A stretch of 31,645 nt of DNA from VGPI01 sp964482845. Lineage in GTDB: Bacteria; Cloacimonadota; Cloacimonadia; Cloacimonadales; Cloacimonadaceae. Below are positions 8,443-16,755 of the stretch, one piece after another; positions within the stretch are counted from its first letter, which is position 1; each line of letters starts with the position of its first letter. The translations under genes and the position numbers were made by a program. The stretch spans positions 1-31,645 of the forward strand of contig CAYZZE010000010.1 of NCBI GenBank assembly GCA_964482845.1, given 5' to 3'. The notes under the pieces are model-generated. The model ran no database searches. It saw only the letters and a list, made by a program, of their open reading frames with translations, and was not told where the DNA came from.

Positions 8443-9723
8443 TCAATTACCCATCGATGTTTTGGACCGAAGCGTTTGGGATTGATCCAAAGTGACGTTC
8501 TGAGTCGCTTGGTCATCTTTGCCAATGCCCAGGTAGGGCGGTGTATAAGTGATGCGGACAAAGGGTTTTTTGCCTTCCGGGGCGTCAGTATAATGCCAAA
8601 ATTCCATCTCGCCGAAATTGAGCATCTCATGCAGCGATTGGATGATCATTCCTTTGTTGATCCTGTCCCCGGAGGTATATGCCTGGATCAGTGGCGTTAT
8701 ATTGACTGCGATGGAATCACCGGCAACAAAACCCGAAGTTCCCAAGTCGAATAATATCTCGCACTGTCCGTCCGTGATCTCCACCGGTGTGAGAATACTA
8801 TCCGCTGTGACGTTACGCGGCAACATGGCATACTGAAGGTTGTGGTAATAAGGATTGGATTTGAGATACAAGACAAGTTCCGCCTTATTGATCGTGGTCC
8901 GTTTCAATTGAGCCGGATCAAGGACAATGCCGTCATTATCATGAAAGCGGCTGTTATTGATCTCAAAGCCTACAAAGAACCTGGATGGCAGAATATTTCG
9001 CAAGACCCATTTCCCGTCCTCCAGCGCGGAAGGATCCCCACTTATGCGATGGCTGTCCTTATTCGGACGAGAGTTGTAGGTATAGACCGTCGCATTGTTC
9101 AGTAAACGGTAGGCGAATTCCAGCCGTGCTCCCGATGCTGTCTCCATTGACCGCAAATCGATATAGCCCTGTCCAGCTACTTTGATCACAAAGTTCATGC
9201 CGTCCACGCCTTCCACCTTCCAGTTTGACAAAACCTCAATCGGGATCGGGATGCTCATTACCGTTCCATCCGTCCTGATCGTATCCGGAACGGTGTATAG
9301 TGGCATGCCCAGAGCGATGATATCGCTATCGGTTATCACATCAGTGGAATCGATCGCCCAATTGCGGTTGAGCCGGAACAATTGCAATTGCAGAGGATTA
9401 CGGGTCAGAGGCGAACGCTTGTAAGCGGTCAGTTTCAATACGCCCATGCTATCCATCTCGACCGTTTCCGGCAGATTGACAAACTGCATGATCACGATCG
9501 ATTCTCGACCGTTGTTATTGCCGCACGGCAAAGAGGCCTCCCTGCCGGTGATCTTTGTCGGTCGGGGATACGAAAAACCCCGAGTGAAAAGTGTGTCGCT
9601 AAAAGTGACCGGTCTTACGTTCGACCAGTTATCTCCAACCGGATTGGTCTTTTTGGTGCATCCAATCAGTACCAGAACCATGCTCAGGACAAGCATAAGC
9701 ATCAGTTTTATTATCGTTTTCAT
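8443..9723 (-). CDS. Lipoprotein of unknown function with DNRLRE-like beta regions
   Basis: The 426-residue protein begins with a lipoprotein signal peptide ending LVLIGC, giving a lipidated Cys near residue 22. The rest is beta-rich. Two similar regions (roughly 35-200 and 225-400) follow the pattern of DNRLRE/CBM96-like modules: an outer strand, a 'sum of loads on lines' segment such as VEMDSMGVLKLTAYKR, and a later W-x-DST or PLIQAY segment. That family call is tentative. No catalytic motif is visible. It is the first gene after the origin region, just upstream of the PPIase lipoprotein, and its stop overlaps that gene's possible TTG start. A role as a surface or periplasmic structural protein is possible but unproven. 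Confidence 0.8.
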   Translation of the reverse strand: MKTIIKLMLMLVLSMVLVLIGCTKKTNPVGDNWSNVRPVTFSDTLFTRGFSYPRPTKITGREASLPCGNNNGRESIVIMQFVNLPETVEMDSMGVLKLTAYKRSPLTRNPLQLQLFRLNRNWAIDSTDVITDSDIIALGMPLYTVPDTIRTDGTVMSIPIPIEVLSNWKVEGVDGMNFVIKVAGQGYIDLRSMETASGARLEFAYRLLNNATVYTYNSRPNKDSHRISGDPSALEDGKWVLRNILPSRFFVGFEINNSRFHDNDGIVLDPAQLKRTTINKAELVLYLKSNPYYHNLQYAMLPRNVTADSILTPVEITDGQCEILFDLGTSGFVAGDSIAVNITPLIQAYTSGDRINKGMIIQSLHEMLNFGEMEFWHYTDAPEGKKPFVRITYTPPYLGIGKDDQATQNVTLDQSQTLRSKTSMGN

Positions 9724-9778
9724 ACCTTAAATCCTAATACAGTATATATCAATTTTAGTAAATAGTCCTATTAGTAGG
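9724..9778. other. AT-rich candidate DNA unwinding element
   Basis: This stretch between the lipoprotein start and the first DnaA box is rich in A and T, unlike its surroundings. It includes TATATAT-like sequence and several TAG/TAA steps (for example TTAGTAAATAG and TATTAGTAGG) next to the box at 9782. TAG-type triplets beside a DnaA box resemble the DnaA-trio unwinding elements described at bacterial origins. The match here is by eye and imperfect. The region also overlaps the lipoprotein's presumed promoter zone. Confidence 0.45.
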
Positions 9779-9781
9779 CAC

Positions 9782-9979
9782 TGTGGATAAGAGGATAAAC
9801 GGTCAACCTTTTTTTTCAAATGCCCTGTTACCAACGGCTAAGGGAGGCGTCAAATCTGTGGATAACATGTGCATATCGCCGATACCGCTCTTGCGCTTAT
9901 CCACAACGTGTCCGCCTCGGATTGATATACCCCGCTTATCCACACTTATCCACATAAATTCATCCACCGTTGTGGATAA
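9782..9979. other. oriC: Replication origin (oriC): cluster of six perfect DnaA boxes
   Basis: Six exact copies of the DnaA box TTATCCACA lie in 198 bases. On the minus strand they are at 9782-9790, 9857-9865 and 9971-9979. On the plus strand they are at 9897-9905, 9936-9944 and 9946-9954; the last two are a direct pair 10 bases apart. The cluster lies just downstream of dnaA, beside an AT-rich stretch. Such a density next to dnaA is diagnostic of an origin. The whole 327-base gap between dnaA and the lipoprotein gene is non-coding; reading frames here simply translate the boxes. Confidence 0.92.
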
Positions 9980-10050
9980 GGCGGACAATCCAACGCTCTT
10001 CTTCATCGATCCTGTTTCCTGCATCCCGGGTTCCCAATCATCGTTGCCGT

Positions 10051-11382
10051 TCATCCCTTGATGTTTTTGATCAGAGATTCGATATGAGAACGGAAGTTGT
10101 GGTCTTCGCGGAATTGATTTCCGATCATTTTGATGGCGTGAAGCACGGTGGTATGATCCTTGCGGTTGTAAAATTCGGCGATCTCTTTGAGCGAGAGTTG
10201 TTTGATTAAAAGATTTGCCAGATACATTGCCACTTGCCTGGGGAATGAGATATGTTGTTTACGGGTCTTGTCCACGATCTGTGACGGAGTGATGCCATAG
10301 GCGACACACACCTTCTCGGTGATCGTTTGCAGTGAGATATCGCGCCTGGTCTCGGAGATCATATCGGAGAGGATGGTATTTGCCAGGTCTTGAGTGATGT
10401 CTTCCGGATTGATCTTGTTATAGGAGGCATAAGCGAGGATGCGGATAAGCGATCCTTCCAGGGCGCGCACGCTGGATGTGATCGAATTGGCGATAAAACT
10501 GAACACGTCATCGGCGAGTTCGATATTCTCGGGTTCCGCTTTCTTGCGCAAAATTGCCATTCGTGTCTCAAAATCCGGATTCTTCAGATCACATAAAAGA
10601 CCGCTCTCAAAACGAGTGACCAGCCGGTTCTCCAGATCCGGGATATCCTTTGGTGCACGGTCGGAGGTCAAAATGATCTGCTTGCGGTTGTCAAACAAAG
10701 CATTAAAAGTATGAAAAAATTCCTCCTGTGTTCCTTCTTTGCGCGACAAGAAATGGATATCGTCCACCAATAGCAGATCCACCTTGCGAAATTTTGCCCG
10801 GAAAGCCGGCATTTGATTGGAGCGGATCGAATCTATCATCTCATTCGTAAATTCCTCCGAGGTGATATAATAGATCGAACAATTGCGCCCTTCGGTCAGG
10901 ACATAATTGCCGATCGCTTGCATCAGGTGTGTCTTGCCCATTCCCGATTCACCATAGATAAACAGAGGATTGTACGTATAGCCCGGCGCTTCAGCCACTG
11001 CTTTGGCGGCAGAATAGGCAAAATTGTTGTTCGTCCCCACCACAAATTGTTCAAAATTAAAGCGATCATGCAGGCGGCAATTGTATAAAACACGATTACG
11101 GTTCTTCTCTGATTCCGATTGCTTTTCTTGTGACACCCTGTGTGGATTGGAGATGAACTGAACCTGGTACTTGCGATTATACAAGGCATAAGCGATCTCG
11201 GTCAATGCCTCCGTGTAATTTTGATTCAAATAATTGGCGGCAAACTGAGTTGAGACGCGCACCATCAGGGCACGATCGTTCATATCTACCAGTTTCGTAT
11301 CGTGAAACCAAGTGCGAAAACTCTGCGGATTAATATTCTCTTCCAACTTATCCAGAATGTTTTGCCAGATGTCTTGATCCAT
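10051..11382 (-). CDS. dnaA: Chromosomal replication initiator protein DnaA
   Basis: DnaA binds DnaA boxes and melts the origin to start chromosome replication. The 443-residue protein has the standard layout. Domain I is at about 1-80, with a very short domain II. The AAA+ domain (about 100-325) has Walker A GESGMGKTH, Walker B LLVDDIHF and sensor motifs. C-terminal domain IV carries the box-binding signature FYNRKDHTTVLHA. A TTG two codons upstream is possible. The ATG at 11382 has a well-placed GGGAG and is preferred. DnaA boxes upstream (11410, 11526) imply autoregulation, and the main cluster lies downstream. dnaN is not adjacent, unlike the common dnaA-dnaN order. Confidence 0.98.
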   Translation of the reverse strand: MDQDIWQNILDKLEENINPQSFRTWFHDTKLVDMNDRALMVRVSTQFAANYLNQNYTEALTEIAYALYNRKYQVQFISNPHRVSQEKQSESEKNRNRVLYNCRLHDRFNFEQFVVGTNNNFAYSAAKAVAEAPGYTYNPLFIYGESGMGKTHLMQAIGNYVLTEGRNCSIYYITSEEFTNEMIDSIRSNQMPAFRAKFRKVDLLLVDDIHFLSRKEGTQEEFFHTFNALFDNRKQIILTSDRAPKDIPDLENRLVTRFESGLLCDLKNPDFETRMAILRKKAEPENIELADDVFSFIANSITSSVRALEGSLIRILAYASYNKINPEDITQDLANTILSDMISETRRDISLQTITEKVCVAYGITPSQIVDKTRKQHISFPRQVAMYLANLLIKQLSLKEIAEFYNRKDHTTVLHAIKMIGNQFREDHNFRSHIESLIKNIKG

Positions 11383-11409
11383 CCCCAACTCCCTTGTATT
11401 TTAAATCAT

Positions 11410-11545
11410 TTATCCACATACGGCGTAAAATCCTTTATCCATTCGGCTGTCATTATCCAATTACCATAAATATAAAGCAGTTAAGTGATCCAGAAACCGA
11501 CCGGACTCCACCACCATTCAAAAAGTTATCCACATAATATCCACA
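11410..11545. promoter_or_regulatory. Second DnaA-box group upstream of dnaA
   Basis: Perfect boxes (TTATCCACA, plus strand) are at 11410-11418 and 11526-11534. A one-mismatch box (ATATCCACA) follows at 11537-11545, and weaker TTATCCA-type sites lie near 11434 and 11455. They cover the region where the dnaA promoter must be, so DnaA probably represses its own gene. With the downstream cluster they make a two-part origin flanking dnaA. Confidence 0.8.
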
Positions 11546-11734
11546 CTGGTATATGAGATCTGACTCAGCACGTTGACTGACAAACAGTAGCGGACTCTGA
11601 AGCATCCGATCCAAGCGTCAAGTCTCAGAATTTTTGGCGCCTTGTATTTGTCAAGCCACGAAACAACCGCTTTTTCAAGGACTTGAGTGATCGGCGGCAA
11701 TCTACAAAGATATGAAACAAAGAGGATTATAACG

Positions 11735-11908
11735 ATGGATGCGTCAAATCCAATTCTCGGCCATATGATTGTATTATCTTATACCTGCATCGAGTTAGCA
11801 TTTCTTGACATTCTCTTGTTGATACCCGTACATCAATCATGCTATCAGTTGGTAAGTTGTTACTATGCTGTGCGCTACGCTTATGACAATATGTTGAAAA
11901 ACCATTGA
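11735..11908 (+). CDS. Possible small membrane peptide (57 residues)
   Basis: An ATG at 11735 is preceded by AGAGGA with an 8-base spacing, a good ribosome site. The frame encodes 57 residues with one hydrophobic segment (about residues 8-33), then a Tyr/Cys-containing tail ending LKNH. I recognise no family. It lies in the origin-proximal gap with no coding neighbour for 400 bases downstream, and base composition does not clearly mark it as coding. It may be chance. The rest of the 11383-12733 gap holds DnaA boxes, an inverted-repeat element and a large palindrome. Confidence 0.25.
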   Translation: MDASNPILGHMIVLSYTCIELAFLDILLLIPVHQSCYQLVSCYYAVRYAYDNMLKNH

Positions 11909-11980
11909 ATAATATGGGGCATTGTTCTAACGGTCATAAACTAACTAATTGCCAGACAAGATCCGGTGTCATTAACGCGT

Positions 11981-12233
11981 CATCAGATGTTGGGCGGTGG
12001 TTTCAGTCACCGTTTGGAACGCCGCTAACGATCAACCCGCAAGGGTATCCGGACTTTTTGTGGACTTTAGGCCGGGAGAAATCCACTCCTGCTGGAAAGG
12101 GATCCTTCTTTTAGTGCGCTGTTTTGGGTTTCTCTTTCGGACTGAAGTCCTCACAATGTCTGAAAACCACGTAGGGTTGTGTGTATCTTTACGATCCGAA
12201 ACGGTGGCTGAAGCCACCGCCCAACATCTGATG
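11981..12233. repeat. 253-bp element with 35-bp terminal inverted repeats (MITE-like or structured RNA)
   Basis: The left end 11981-12015 and the right end 12199-12233 are inverted repeats matching at 33 of 35 positions. Both differences are T versus C, which would keep G-U pairs in RNA. Each arm contains a nested small hairpin (GGTGGCT-GA-AGCCACC on the right, a wobble-paired version on the left). A further GGACT-GA-AGTCC hairpin lies inside at 12139-12150. No transposase frame fits inside, and no clear target duplication flanks it. It could be a non-autonomous mobile element or a structured non-coding RNA. Confidence 0.6.
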
Positions 12234-12404
12234 GCGCCGGAAGACTTATTGTATTGCTTTCTCAAGTTCTCAATCTCTGGTGAGCCCATTATGTGCAATG
12301 GTCTCGGTGAGCCACTTCCGCCATTCCGGTTCAAACATTGAAATGCGATCTTGATCCAATGTTGCCCTCCGGCTTGTGACTGATCCCGAATTTCTTTGTC
12401 TTCC

Positions 12405-12475
12405 TTGCTTGATAACCTTAGTATAACCTTAGTATAACCTTACGACCGTAAGGTTATACTAAGGTTACCAAGCAG
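12405..12475. repeat. Large palindrome with an 11-bp bulge, copy 1
   Basis: The left arm is TTGCTTGAT, then AACCTTAGTAT twice, then AACCTTACG. The right arm is the reverse complement with only one 11-bp unit, so an 11-base bulge would form. The arms pair over about 30 bp around a 2-base centre. A nearly identical copy with the same asymmetry is at 21291-21363. Both copies are intergenic. It is probably an extragenic dispersed repeat of unknown function. Confidence 0.85.
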
Positions 12476-12624
12476 GAGGGAAGCAGGTTAACGATCTGGG
12501 TAACGCAATCGGCATCAGCTCAATATTGAATTCCGGTATCTCGTTTCTTGTCGGTGCGCACTACTTCTACCGGCACATAACTTACTTACGGATATAAATT
12601 TAATCTGTTACGGCAATAAACAGG

Positions 12625-12653
12625 TTGACAGATATCGGCACATCGATCATTAA
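12625..12653 (+). promoter_or_regulatory. Weak candidate promoter for the 12734 gene
   Basis: A perfect -35 hexamer TTGACA is at 12625-12630. The best -10 match 17 bases on is CATTAA (3 of 6 positions), about 80 bases before the ATG. The spacing is right but the -10 element is poor, so this is a suggestion only. Confidence 0.25.
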
Positions 12654-12733
12654 AACTACGCCTCGCGCATTGACACGCTGTTTAGTTGGTCTGAACGGGC
12701 GAAGGAATTGAGAATTGTGGAAGGATTGAGCAG

Positions 12734-13603
12734 ATGAGATGGAAATTGCGCGGCAGATTGATACTCGGTATCCTGCTGCTGATCGCCATTGGCTACAACG
12801 TGGTAGCCATGCCAGCGGTCCACCGTTTACCGGTGGAGGCGGAGGAGATCGATGAAGCGTCCGGACTGGCATCCGGCAGAAGTAACAAAGAGGTGCTCTA
12901 TACGCACAATGACTCCGGTGGCCGCAAGGCGGTCCATGTCCTTGGGACCGCAGGAAAAATGCTGGGTGAATTTGTCCTCAGGGGCATTGAAAATCGTGAT
13001 TGGGAGGATATTGCCATCGGCAAAGGGGCGCGATCCAAAGAGAATTACATTTACGTCGGCGAGATCGGGGACAATCGTGCCCGCCATCCCTCCATCTTTG
13101 TCTATCGCTTTGCCGAGCCATCGATTGAGTCCCTGCCGGAAGGATTCAGCATTCCGGTTACTTTGATCGACCGGATCGAGATCCGGTATGAGGATGGCGC
13201 CCGCGATGCCGAAGCGCTGCTGGTCGATCCCCGCACCCGCGATATCATCATTATCACCAAACGTGAGCCGCAAGTGGGCGTTTACCGGGTTGCCTATCCC
13301 CAAGCGACTGACCGGATCAATACCGCCGTCAAGATCGCCACCCTGCCCCTGACCTGGGTAACGGCAGCGGATATTTCTCCCGATGGGAAGAAGATACTGG
13401 TCAAGACCTACACCGGTATCTTTCAGTGGAAGCGCAAAGGCAAGGAAGATCTGTCACGGACATTTTCGCGGGGATTTGAGCATCTACCCTATGAGATCGA
13501 ACCGCAAGGCGAGGCGGTGTGTTGGGATGCCAAAGGCAAGGGCTACTATACCTTGAGCGAGAGAGCAATTGATCAGGAATTGTATCTCTATTACTACCGG
13601 TGA
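12734..13603 (+). CDS. Exported beta-propeller-like protein of unknown function
   Basis: The 289-residue protein has an N-terminal hydrophobic segment (about 8-26) that could be a signal peptide or anchor. The rest is beta-rich, with segments EASGLASGR, YTHNDSGGR and DWEDIAIG early and AADISPDGKKILVKTY later. These resemble propeller blades in a widespread family of hypothetical secreted proteins, sometimes likened to SdiA-regulated or phytase-like propellers. No catalytic residues can be named with confidence. A GAAGGA ribosome site precedes the ATG. It is the first rightward gene from the origin. A 184-base gap follows, containing a 7-bp stem hairpin at 13638-13655. Confidence 0.75.
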   Translation: MRWKLRGRLILGILLLIAIGYNVVAMPAVHRLPVEAEEIDEASGLASGRSNKEVLYTHNDSGGRKAVHVLGTAGKMLGEFVLRGIENRDWEDIAIGKGARSKENYIYVGEIGDNRARHPSIFVYRFAEPSIESLPEGFSIPVTLIDRIEIRYEDGARDAEALLVDPRTRDIIIITKREPQVGVYRVAYPQATDRINTAVKIATLPLTWVTAADISPDGKKILVKTYTGIFQWKRKGKEDLSRTFSRGFEHLPYEIEPQGEAVCWDAKGKGYYTLSERAIDQELYLYYYR

Positions 13604-13637
13604 GCAGTGCAGCAAGCAAACCGAAAAGAACCGGTCG

Positions 13638-13655
13638 CATATCGCTCCCGATATG
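13638..13655. repeat. Small perfect hairpin before the first PPDK-like gene
   Basis: CATATCG and CGATATG arms of 7 bp surround a 4-base loop. It lies 150 bases before the ATG at 13788 and 35 bases past the previous stop. It could be an operator half-site pair or a weak terminator. No T-run follows. Confidence 0.35.
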
Positions 13656-13787
13656 GTGGTGAGGCTTTTTGCCTTGTGACGCGGGACATTTTTGTTGACA
13701 TGATGGGGCAGCAGGGAGGCAGAGAAAAAATCAGAATTTTCACGACAGACAAGCAGCGACTTGTGTGTTTAGTAAGGGATTGCCGCT

Positions 13788-16754
13788 ATGAAGATGGAAG
13801 ATCTGAACTATTATTACAATAAGTTCAAATTCGGTGAGGACATATTCCACCAGTTGATGCAGAACAGGGTGAGGGATATCCTCCTGGTCTCGACCTTTTA
13901 TGACGCCTTTATCTTTGAACAGGACGGACGGCTGTCCGAACAGATCTTTGGAGAATACCGCCAGTTGAACCTATCCACTGCGCCACGCATCACCAGTGTC
14001 CCCACCGGGGCGGACGCATTAGACAAACTCAAGGGACAGCACTTTGACCTGGTGATCACGATGATGCGGATCGGCGAGATCGGTCCTTTTCAATTGGCAC
14101 GGAGCATCAAAGAAACAAAACCAGACCTGCCGATATTGCTCCTGCTTAATGTCCAGTCCGACTACGCGATCTGGGAAAACCACGAGGAAGACAAGCGCTA
14201 TATCGATGACGTTTTCCTCTGGAATGGCGATACCAAACTCTTCTTGGCGATGGTCAAGAGCGTCGAGGACAAACTCAACGTGGAACATGACACTCATCAG
14301 GGTCTGATGCGCATTATCCTTCTGGTCGAGGACTCGGTGCATTACTATTCGATGTTTTTGCCTTCCCTGTATTCAATGGTGATGCGGCAGACGCAAAAAC
14401 TGGTCGAAGAAGAGGTAAGCGATATCAATAAACGGCTCCGGATGCGGGTGCGTCCAAAGGTATTGCTTGCCCACAATTATGAAGAGGCGATCCATCTCTA
14501 TGAAAAATATCGTGATTACTTGCTCTGGGTGATCTCGGATGTGCGCTATAAGATCGGCAGCGCAGTGGATGCCGAGGCAGGGATAAAACTCATCCGCAAG
14601 ATCAAGGAAGATAATATCGAACTGCCGATCATCCTCCAATCCTCGGAAGATGAAAACGAAGGACACGCCAAAGCGCTCGGCGTGCACTTCCTCAATAAAA
14701 ACTCCAAGCACCTCTTCAGCGACCTGCGGAGTTATATGATAAACAACCTTGGTTTTGGCAATTTCCTTTTTCGGGATCGGAATGGCAGGGTGATCGATGA
14801 GGCAGCGAATATAGCGGAATTTGAAAATAAGATTTTGCATATCCCGGAGGAATCGCTGCTCTTTCATAGCCGCTTTAATCACTTCTCAAACTGGCTGGTG
14901 GCACATGGCGAGATCCAGATCGCCAAAAAGATCCGTCCAATGAAAATCGAGGACTTTGCTGACAAGGATGAATTGCGCCAGTTCCTCTATCATATCTTCC
15001 GCACCGTCCGGATCGAGAAGAATCGCGGCAAGATCATCAATTTTGATGCGGTCTCGCTGACGGAAATGAATCAGGTCATCCGCCTGACCGAGGGGTCTTT
15101 GGGCGGAAAAGGACGTGGCTTGGCTTTCCTCAATGCCCTGCTTTGCACGATGGACTATGATAAGAAATTTGACAACGTCAGCATCTCACTGCCCAGCACG
15201 GCAATAATCGGAACCAATGAGTTCGATCAGTTCGTCGAACGGCATGTGGTGCTGGATCAGATCGGGAATAAAAGCGATGAGGAGATCGATCAACTCTTTA
15301 TCAATGGGGAATTGAGCGAGATGCTGGTGCAGCGGCTGGAGATCTACCTCGATCGCATCACCTATCCGGTCGCCGTGCGCTCTTCCAGTTTGTTGGAGGA
15401 TTCCCAGGCACAACCACTGGCAGGGGTTTACCGCACTTTCATGCTGCCCAATAACCATCCCGACAAAACAGAACGGCTCAAACAACTGATGGACGCCATC
15501 AAACTCGTCTTTGCCTCAGTATTCCTGTCCGATGCGCGCAATTTCCTCGAAGCATTGAACTTCAAGGCGGAAGAGGAGAAGATGGCGGTGATCATCCAGG
15601 AGGTGGCTGGCAGTTTGCATGGAGAACACTTCTACTATCCTCATATCTCTGGCGTGGCTCAATCCTATAACTTCTATCCCACTTCCCATATGCTACATAA
15701 CGACGGCATTGCCAATATCGCCCTGGGACTGGGTAAATCAGTGGTCGAAGGCAAATTGAACCACCGCTTCTGTCCTCTCTATCCAGAGACCGATCTGGTA
15801 AGCCAGGAAGACCTCATCCGATCCTCGCAAAAGGAATTTTATGCGCTGGAATTGTCCCCGCGTGAGTTTGATCTGCGTGGCGGCGAGGAGATCACGCTGA
15901 GCAAACTTAATCTCAAGACTGCCGAACAGCATGGCGTTCTGCAATACTGTGCCTCCGTCTGGGATTATCAGAATGACCGCCTGACCGACAATATGGATGC
16001 GCCCGGCCTGAAAGTGCTCACCTTTGCCAGCATCCTCAAATACCATCAATTCCCGCTGGCAAAGATCGTAGCCGAACTGCTGGAGATCGGAGAAGTGGCG
16101 TTGGGCATACCGGTGGAGATCGAATTTGCCGTTAATCTTGATTATGATTATCGATACAACCAAAAGCCCACCTTCTTTATCCTGCAGATCAGACCACTTT
16201 CCGTCACTACCGAAGCATATCGCATCGATACAGACAAACTGATGCGGAACGAACTGCTGATGTATACCGAACATGGCATGGGTAATGGCATTATCAATGA
16301 ATTGACCGATATTATCTATCTCGATCCGGAACGCTTTGACAAGACCAATACTGTGGAGATGCAGAACGAGATCGAGCATTTTAACAACAAGATGCAAAAA
16401 CTGGGTAAGCGCTATATCCTGATCGGTCCGGGACGATGGGGTAGCCGTGACAGATTCCTGGGCATCCCTGTCCGCTGGCCTCAGATCAATCGTGCCAAGG
16501 TCATCATCGAGACGGGTCTGCGTGATTTTATCGTGGAAGCATCGCAGGGAACACATTTCTTCCACAATCTCGTGGCAATGAACGTAGGATACTTTACCAT
16601 CCCTTATGTATCACCGACGGATTTTGTCGATTGGGATTGGCTATTGACACAGACGGTGGAAGAGCGCGGTAAATTCTTTATCCACGTGGAGCTCGACCAC
16701 CCTCTGATAGTAAGAATGGATGGTAAGACCGGCATCGCCGTGATCCACAAATAG
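13788..16754 (+). CDS. Receiver-PPDK_N (PEP synthase-type ATP-grasp) fusion, copy A
   Basis: The 988-residue cytosolic protein has two N-terminal receiver-like domains, a linker, a pyruvate-phosphate-dikinase-type ATP-grasp domain and a C-terminal domain. The first receiver (about 24-150) lacks the phosphoacceptor Asp. The second (about 165-320) has LLVEDS, D251 in VISDVRY, a Ser in LQSS and a Lys in LNKNS, so it could be phosphorylated. The ATP-grasp part shows GGKGRG (from 439), R531 in AVRSSSLLEDS and QIRP (from 800). The PPDK swivel-histidine motif (TSHA type) and PEP/pyruvate barrel are absent. The last ~180 residues contain GPGRWGS (from 880) and THFFHNL with H923 and H926. The reaction is unknown. 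A paralog follows after one base. A start at the second ATG (13794) is possible. Confidence 0.9.
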   Translation: MKMEDLNYYYNKFKFGEDIFHQLMQNRVRDILLVSTFYDAFIFEQDGRLSEQIFGEYRQLNLSTAPRITSVPTGADALDKLKGQHFDLVITMMRIGEIGPFQLARSIKETKPDLPILLLLNVQSDYAIWENHEEDKRYIDDVFLWNGDTKLFLAMVKSVEDKLNVEHDTHQGLMRIILLVEDSVHYYSMFLPSLYSMVMRQTQKLVEEEVSDINKRLRMRVRPKVLLAHNYEEAIHLYEKYRDYLLWVISDVRYKIGSAVDAEAGIKLIRKIKEDNIELPIILQSSEDENEGHAKALGVHFLNKNSKHLFSDLRSYMINNLGFGNFLFRDRNGRVIDEAANIAEFENKILHIPEESLLFHSRFNHFSNWLVAHGEIQIAKKIRPMKIEDFADKDELRQFLYHIFRTVRIEKNRGKIINFDAVSLTEMNQVIRLTEGSLGGKGRGLAFLNALLCTMDYDKKFDNVSISLPSTAIIGTNEFDQFVERHVVLDQIGNKSDEEIDQLFINGELSEMLVQRLEIYLDRITYPVAVRSSSLLEDSQAQPLAGVYRTFMLPNNHPDKTERLKQLMDAIKLVFASVFLSDARNFLEALNFKAEEEKMAVIIQEVAGSLHGEHFYYPHISGVAQSYNFYPTSHMLHNDGIANIALGLGKSVVEGKLNHRFCPLYPETDLVSQEDLIRSSQKEFYALELSPREFDLRGGEEITLSKLNLKTAEQHGVLQYCASVWDYQNDRLTDNMDAPGLKVLTFASILKYHQFPLAKIVAELLEIGEVALGIPVEIEFAVNLDYDYRYNQKPTFFILQIRPLSVTTEAYRIDTDKLMRNELLMYTEHGMGNGIINELTDIIYLDPERFDKTNTVEMQNEIEHFNNKMQKLGKRYILIGPGRWGSRDRFLGIPVRWPQINRAKVIIETGLRDFIVEASQGTHFFHNLVAMNVGYFTIPYVSPTDFVDWDWLLTQTVEERGKFFIHVELDHPLIVRMDGKTGIAVIHK

Positions 16755-16755
16755 T

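Noticed and set aside
9803..10054. 83-codon minus-strand reading frame in the dnaA downstream gap
   Set aside because: It runs through the DnaA-box cluster; its repeated VDK and STT residues are translated boxes, and no ribosome site or family match is seen.
11518..11700. 60-codon minus-strand frame upstream of dnaA
   Set aside because: Its end is made of translated DnaA boxes and no ribosome site is visible; nothing supports it as a gene or transposase remnant.
11905..12341. Short frames across the inverted-repeat element
   Set aside because: They cross the arms in several frames with no homology and are explained by the repeat.
11383..12733. tRNA or other RNA gene in the origin-proximal gap
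   Set aside because: No cloverleaf, CCA end or conserved RNA motif could be found by eye; only repeats and DnaA boxes are evident.
12600..12872. Minus-strand frame at the start of the 12734 gene
   Set aside because: Proline-rich shadow antisense to the exported protein; no supporting signal.
13657..13673. Sigma-54-like promoter (TGG ... TTGCC) before copy A
   Set aside because: The GG and GC elements are one base too far apart for a -24/-12 promoter.
15738..16565. 275-codon minus-strand frame opposite copy A
   Set aside because: Antisense shadow of conserved ATP-grasp and C-terminal coding sequence.
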